Of a DNA stretch of 27,149 nucleotides, positions 23,129 through 27,149 are shown in pieces. The stretch is from NCBI GenBank assembly GCA_027577415.1, contig JANBQS010000193.1, forward strand, positions 1 through 27,149, read 5' to 3'. Source of the DNA: Coemansia sp. RSA 922 (lineage: Eukaryota; Kickxellomycota; Kickxellomycetes; Kickxellales; Kickxellaceae). Position numbers and translations under genes: made by a program. Position 1 is the first letter of the stretch; each line of letters begins with the position of its first letter. Under the pieces are notes generated by a model. The model was not told the DNA's origin, did not search any database, and saw nothing but the letters and a program-made list of their open reading frames with translations.

Positions 23129-23764
23129 GATAATGATTCCTAGTAGTACAACTAATATTATTGTCAAGGAGCGAGAAAAAAAGTGTTAGAAGATAAGAGT
23201 GTGTTGACAATGCTTGTTGCAGTTGTGTTTACTAATGCCTGTGCGTGTGACCTGCTGCACCCTAGTCCCGTTATTCCCACGCCCCTTGATTAAACCTCGC
23301 AAATTGATTACACTCGGGACTCGGTAGTACCACACCCCGTCCTTGTGTTATTTCAGCAACAGCAGCGGAAATCTTTCCGTTTTCCATCAGAGCCATTGTT
23401 CATCGAGAGAATTAGTCTGGCAATAATTCGTTTTGAGGGATGGACACATGCCATGAGTTCATCGCACAACTATATGACGTGACATTGGTCCAATCAGAGC
23501 CAACGATGGATCTTCCATTAGAACAAATAAAAAATGTAATTATTTCAGGAACACCATTAACTACCCGCCCGATTGCGTGATGCTAAACTATTTGTTAGGA
23601 TATAGCCGACAACCAAACTCCCCGCACTCCCCCCTTTGGTCATTCTCAGAGGCCCACCGTTTAAAAGAAGCCTCCTTTCCCGTTGTCTTTTATTTGTACT
23701 TGTTTCTCACAAATAACGCCCCCTCCTTTATATATTTATATTTATTATTATTATTATAGTAGTC
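23129..23764. promoter_or_regulatory. Divergent upstream region of MMSDH and sulfate permease
   Basis: This stretch of 636 bases has no credible gene. A CRE-like TGACGTGA (23475-23482) stands beside a pair of CCAAT boxes in opposite directions (ATTGG 23484-23488 and CCAAT 23490-23494). This is the second CCAAT/CRE pairing in the window. A/T-rich TATA-like DNA (TATATATTTATATTTATTATT, about 23729-23755) comes directly before the permease start. A 60-codon frame from 23577 has no support. Confidence 0.5.
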
Positions 23765-26029
23765 ATGCTGTCGCCCGAGCGCGAGCCTATCCTCTATGTG
23801 GAGCCGCTGCCATCGTCAAAGCAGTGGATTGCGCAAAACTTGGTGCCATCTCGCGCCAAAGCCGTCACCTACGCGCAGTCGCTGTTTCCAATCCTAACGT
23901 GGATATACCGCTACAACTGGACATGGTTCCTAGGCGATATGGTCGCTGGCGTCACTGTCGGCGTCGTCGTTATTCCGCAAGGCATGGCCTACGCAAAACT
24001 AGCACAGCTGCCGCCCGAGTTTGGCCTCTACTCGTCGTTTGTTGGCTGTGCGTTGTACTTTATGTTTGCTACTAGCAAGGACATTACCATTGGCCCCGTA
24101 GCTGTCATGTCGACGCTGATGGGCAACATACTCCACGACGTACTACCACACTTGCCGCAGTACCAAGACACACCCTGGGTCGTCGCCGGCTGTATGTCTG
24201 TAGTCCTCGGCTGCATCGTCACCGCGCTCGGCCTGCTGCGCCTGGGATTTATCGTCGACTTTATTCCGCTGCCCGCTATTGCCGCCTTTATGACGGGCTC
24301 AGCGCTGAACATCGCCATGGGTCAGATCCCAACGCTGATGGGCAACAACTCAGTCAAGGGCTTCAACACACGCGCCCCGACGTACTTGGTCTTTGGAAAC
24401 TTCTTCAAGTACATCAAGCACTGCAACCTCAATGCCGCCGTCGGCCTGACCTCGCTCTTCCTGCTCTACGCCATCCGAGCCGGCTGCAAGTACGCTGCGC
24501 GTCGCTGGCCCAAACGCGAAAAGCTGTTCTTCTTTATCAGCACTTTGCGTACGGCGTTTGTCATCTTGCTCTACACGCTCATCTCGTTCCTCGTCAACCG
24601 CAACCACCGCACCAGCCCCAAATTCTCTATTCTTGGCGTTGTGCCACGCGGCTTTAAGCACATGCAAGTGCCCACGGTCAGCTCGGACATTCTCTCCGCT
24701 GTCGCTGGCAAGCTTCCCTCGGCGATTATCGTGCTGATTATCGAGCACATCTCCATCTCCAAATCCTTTGGCCGCATCAACAACTACACTATTAATCCGA
24801 ATCAGGAACTCATTGCTATCGGCATTACCAACATCTTTGGTCCCTTCTTTGGCGCCTACCCGGCCACTGGCTCGTTCTCGCGCACTGCTATAAAGTCCAA
24901 GGCTGGTGTCCGCACTCCGCTGGCCGGCGTCATCACTGCCTGTATCGTCGTTATCGCCATTTACGCCCTGCCGCCCGTATTCTTTTATATCTCCAACGCT
25001 CTCCTCGCCGCTGTTATTATCCACGCCGTCGGCGACCTGGTATCTACGCCCACTGCGATAAAGATGTTTTGGCATATTTCTCCCTTTGAGTTTGTCATCT
25101 TTTGGGCCGGCGTGCTTGTCAGCATTTTCTCCTCCATTGATAATGGCATCTACACCACCGTCGCCGCCTCCGCCGCGCTGCTTCTGTTCCGAATTGCCAA
25201 GGCGCAAGGCAAGTTCGTGGGCACCGTCCGCGTCGTATACGATCAACCAGACGCCGTCGCCGCTTCCAACACAGTCGAAAGTCGCGACATTTTTGTGCCG
25301 CTGGACCACTCCGACGGCAGCAACCCTTCAGTCACGCCTCAGCATCCACAGGGCGGCGTATTCATTTATCGTCTCAACGAGGGCTACTTGTATCCCAACG
25401 CCGTGCATTTTACTGACCATATGATAGCCGAAGTCACTATCCGCACTCGTCCTGGTGTTGCTAATCCCTACGGCTCTCTCGGCAACCGCCCCTGGAACGA
25501 CCCCGGTCCACGCCACAAAGACGACACTACTATCGACACGTCGCTGCCAGTACTACGCGCCCTCATCCTTGACTTTAACGGCGTGTCCAATGTCGACATT
25601 ACCTCCATTCAGAACCTCGTAGATGTACGCAAGCAGCTAGACCGCTATGCCGACCGTGCTGTTTCTTGGCATTTCGCTGGTGTAAAGTCTCCGTGGATAC
25701 GCCGCGCATTGGTCGCCGGTGGCTTTGGCTCGTCTAATACTGCAACACGCACGGTGTTTAGCGTTGCTACGGTAGGCGCCCTCGAGCACAAGGGCGACCA
25801 GCCTCTGTCTGAGACTCTGAGCGCTTCTAACAGAGTCCAACACGCTCCAGATGAAGAGTTTATTTCGGATAGCTTTACCAGCACGCAAGACAAGCCCAGA
25901 GTTGACAATTCGACGAGTTTTGACACGTTGCCTCTGCCTATTCTCAGCGCTGACCATCCATTCTTCCATATTGACTTGGACGAGGCGCTCAAGGCTGCCA
26001 AGCTCGAGTCTGATGTTGTTTCTAAATAA
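23765..26029 (+). CDS. SUL1: Sulfate permease, SulP/SLC26 family with STAS domain
   Basis: Encodes 754 residues. SulP transporters take up sulfate at the plasma membrane for cysteine and methionine synthesis. The membrane domain begins near residue 50; the family motif VIPQGMAYAKLAQLPPEFGLY is at about 69-89, followed by DITIGPVAVMS and LGLLRLGFIVDFIPLPAIAAFMTGSA. Later come IIEHISISKSFGRINNY, GITNIFGPFFGAYPATGSFSR and TPLAGVITA, all typical of fungal Sul1/Sul2. About twelve membrane segments can be counted. The C-terminal STAS domain at roughly 520-690 includes LRALILDFNGVSNVDITSIQ and WHFAGVKSPWIRRALVAGGFG. Length is somewhat below yeast Sul1 (859). The Ser/Thr-rich tail has no clear motif. 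Sulfate is the likely substrate by family; molybdate or other oxyanions cannot be excluded. Confidence 0.93.
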   Translation: MLSPEREPILYVEPLPSSKQWIAQNLVPSRAKAVTYAQSLFPILTWIYRYNWTWFLGDMVAGVTVGVVVIPQGMAYAKLAQLPPEFGLYSSFVGCALYFMFATSKDITIGPVAVMSTLMGNILHDVLPHLPQYQDTPWVVAGCMSVVLGCIVTALGLLRLGFIVDFIPLPAIAAFMTGSALNIAMGQIPTLMGNNSVKGFNTRAPTYLVFGNFFKYIKHCNLNAAVGLTSLFLLYAIRAGCKYAARRWPKREKLFFFISTLRTAFVILLYTLISFLVNRNHRTSPKFSILGVVPRGFKHMQVPTVSSDILSAVAGKLPSAIIVLIIEHISISKSFGRINNYTINPNQELIAIGITNIFGPFFGAYPATGSFSRTAIKSKAGVRTPLAGVITACIVVIAIYALPPVFFYISNALLAAVIIHAVGDLVSTPTAIKMFWHISPFEFVIFWAGVLVSIFSSIDNGIYTTVAASAALLLFRIAKAQGKFVGTVRVVYDQPDAVAASNTVESRDIFVPLDHSDGSNPSVTPQHPQGGVFIYRLNEGYLYPNAVHFTDHMIAEVTIRTRPGVANPYGSLGNRPWNDPGPRHKDDTTIDTSLPVLRALILDFNGVSNVDITSIQNLVDVRKQLDRYADRAVSWHFAGVKSPWIRRALVAGGFGSSNTATRTVFSVATVGALEHKGDQPLSETLSASNRVQHAPDEEFISDSFTSTQDKPRVDNSTSFDTLPLPILSADHPFFHIDLDEALKAAKLESDVVSK

Positions 26030-26351
26030 TACCTAATTTATACGGTTCTCTCTGTATTAGGATAGAGCGTTTCCACTTGTCTCAGATAATATGAGAACAA
26101 GACAAATAACCATGCAACTCTTATATTTACCAAGCTCATATATTCATGCAATAATAAAATTGGTTGGCTAAAAATCATAAAATATGAAGCTAGGCCATTA
26201 AATGGCAATGAGCAGAGTGTCCAGGACGCGCCACAAACTAACCAAAGGTCTGGGAACACCAAGATTTATCTACTACCCATTACTTGAATCCATATTGAAA
26301 AGGAATACCACAGTATTGTTCTCAATGGGTCACAACACAATATGTAACCAC
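26030..26351. other. Non-coding spacer between convergent 3' ends
   Basis: This A/T-rich stretch follows the sulfate permease stop and precedes the stop of small gene E on the other strand. AATAAAA-type signals occur on the plus strand near 26150-26160. A 74-codon minus-strand frame and a plus-strand frame starting near 26202 look like chance or like a shadow of gene E. I see no repeat or RNA gene. Confidence 0.4.
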
Positions 26352-26705
26352 TCATTCAAGCCATTCCTGGGGAATCGGAGTGGTGTCTTCCAAACTAAGA
26401 CCAAGGATGGTGTCACCAACATGCTTACGTCTCTCTACACTCCAGGATGTAATCTTATCCACTACACACTCACACCCACAGATTAAAACATAGTCTAGCT
26501 CATCAAAAGTATCTGTTGCATCTTTAATGGCACTACGATTGATAATTTCCCCATCACAAAGAATAACAAATTTTCCCTTAGTATCATATATGCGGAATTT
26601 CTGGTTAATAGTGCTAAACATGTCTTCAGACTGATGAATTATCTTAAACAGTTTTAGGCAGGAGGTATCCGTAGTAGGGAAGCCACAAATGTAGAATGAA
26701 TGCAT
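26352..26705 (-). CDS. Small orphan protein E, distant relative of proteins A-D
   Basis: Encodes 117 residues from the ATG at 26703-26705. Strand SFYICGFPTT is followed by a helical segment, strand KFVILCDGE, helix AIKDATDTFDELD, strand YVLICGCE, CVVDKITSW, a basic loop, and an end GDTILGLSLEDTTPIPQEWLE. The second half follows the order of protein C (KVVLILGPKEE, KDLADWA, YMVLIPEE, VAIF, then a final EW). The match is weak and by eye. It is Cys-rich (six Cys) but has no CxxC between strand 1 and helix 1; a CGC pair lies in the third strand. No signal peptide is seen. Codons are A/T-rich. Its core promoter shares 14 bases exactly with that of gene B, the best evidence for relatedness. Function unknown. 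Confidence 0.65.
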   Translation of the reverse strand: MHSFYICGFPTTDTSCLKLFKIIHQSEDMFSTINQKFRIYDTKGKFVILCDGEIINRSAIKDATDTFDELDYVLICGCECVVDKITSWSVERRKHVGDTILGLSLEDTTPIPQEWLE

Positions 26706-26808
26706 AGTCGGTTTGTAAATATGTACTAGTGTAAGCCAAGTGTATGTATCTAAGCAAAATGTAATTGATATGTGGGCAAAATAATTGTGAGGGGCAAATG
26801 TGCATGCC

Positions 26809-26822
26809 TTTTATACCCCTGA
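26809..26822 (-). promoter_or_regulatory. Core promoter of small gene E
   Basis: TCAGGGGTATAAAA on the minus strand lies about 105 bases before the start of gene E. The identical 14 bases occur at 15825-15838 before gene B, at similar spacing. Confidence 0.55.
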
Positions 26823-26927
26823 CAAACATTTCTTGTCCAGTTCCAGTAGCCATTGTACACTTTCCTTTTACAACACAGCAAAAATATACACACCAGCTGC
26901 TTGCCCCAGTTTGCTGAAAAAAAGGGT

Positions 26928-26981
26928 GAAAGTGCAGTGGATTGCATGATGGCCAAACAGCCCTTTTCTTTCTTGAAAGGG
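26928..26981. repeat. Imperfect direct repeat, copy 1 (upstream of gene E)
   Basis: This copy begins GAAAGTGCAGTGGATTGCAT and ends with TTTCTTGAAAGGG. Aligned without gaps to the copy at 27081, 40 of the first 50 bases match. It contains a perfect inverted repeat GCCCTTT (26960-26966) and AAAGGGC (26976-26982), and a TTCnnGAA unit (26970-26977) like a heat-shock element. It lies about 225-275 bases upstream of gene E. Confidence 0.7.
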
Positions 26982-27080
26982 CAACATGCTTTGGCAGCTT
27001 TATTGCATTACCTTTGAGGTAAAGAATAGCCATGACTTGGTTGTTTATTGCTCACACAACACATTGGTGGGGGGAGAGGA

Positions 27081-27135
27081 GAAAGTGCAGTTGACTGCAT
27101 GCTGCACAGACAGCTGTTCTCTTTCTAGAAATGGG
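27081..27135. repeat. Imperfect direct repeat, copy 2
   Basis: This is the second copy, 153 bases from the first, beginning GAAAGTGCAGTTGACTGCAT and ending around the palindrome TTTCTAGAAA (27122-27131). The TTCnnGAA unit is kept. It could serve gene E or a gene beyond the right edge of the window. Confidence 0.7.
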
Positions 27136-27149
27136 TTGCCCCATCAAGA

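Noticed and set aside
23129..23167. Longer N-terminus for the MMSDH gene
   Set aside because: The extension begins with a non-ATG codon and reads as a hydrophobic run in A/T-rich leader; the ATG at 23128 gives a proper mitochondrial presequence.
26644..27033. 129-codon minus-strand frame overlapping the start of gene E
   Set aside because: It crosses the TATA box and direct repeat, overlaps gene E in another frame and has no domain.
1..27149. tRNA, rRNA, CRISPR arrays, transposases or long terminal repeats
   Set aside because: I looked for cloverleaf B-box sequences, regular repeat-spacer arrays, transposase-like proteins and long terminal repeats and saw none; a tRNAscan/Rfam/RepeatMasker run would settle it.

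Overview
The window looks like nuclear DNA of a fungus. It carries an OXA1-type mitochondrial insertase, a POT/PTR2 peptide transporter, a full-length ABCC transporter, a SERCA calcium pump, an NXT1/p15 mRNA-export factor, a HeH/MSC inner nuclear membrane protein (Heh1/Src1 type), mitochondrial methylmalonate-semialdehyde dehydrogenase and a SulP sulfate permease with a STAS domain. Every large gene reads as one uninterrupted frame, even the 5.3-kb ABC gene. Housekeeping genes have G/C-rich third positions and sit in short A/T-rich spacers. This intron-poor style, together with a SERCA pump, fits an early-diverging (zoopagomycete/Kickxellales-like) fungus. That placement is inference; no rRNA or other marker is present.

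Layout. 1-2.2 kb: the 3' end of an unidentified proline-rich gene, a small orphan gene (A) and OXA1. 2.3-3.3 kb: short genes of uncertain status with convergent 3' ends. 3.4-6.1 kb: PTR2, a small lysine-rich protein and a 0.5-kb spacer with an unexplained TATA box. 6.1-15.3 kb: the ABCC gene (minus) and SERCA (plus), divergent across an 810-bp shared upstream region. 15.4-17.4 kb: a tandem head-to-tail array of three small orphan genes (B, C, D). 17.7-23.1 kb: NXT1, then HEH1/SRC1 and MMSDH on the minus strand. 23.7-26.0 kb: sulfate permease. 26.3 kb to the end: a fifth small orphan gene (E) with a repeat-rich upstream region.

The housekeeping genes show no shared pathway. They span transport (peptides, sulfate, conjugates, calcium), mitochondrial function (OXA1, MMSDH) and nuclear envelope/mRNA export (HEH1, NXT1).

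The most interesting content is the set of small genes A-E. They encode 117-137 residue proteins without signal peptides, with A/T-rich codon use unlike their neighbours. By eye their alpha/beta pattern recalls a thioredoxin-like fold with no CxxC active site. They look like very divergent relatives, some share short upstream motifs (B and E share a 14-bp TATA-region sequence), and D ends in a prenylation CaaX box (CVIL). Family membership is my visual inference and needs profile or structure comparison.
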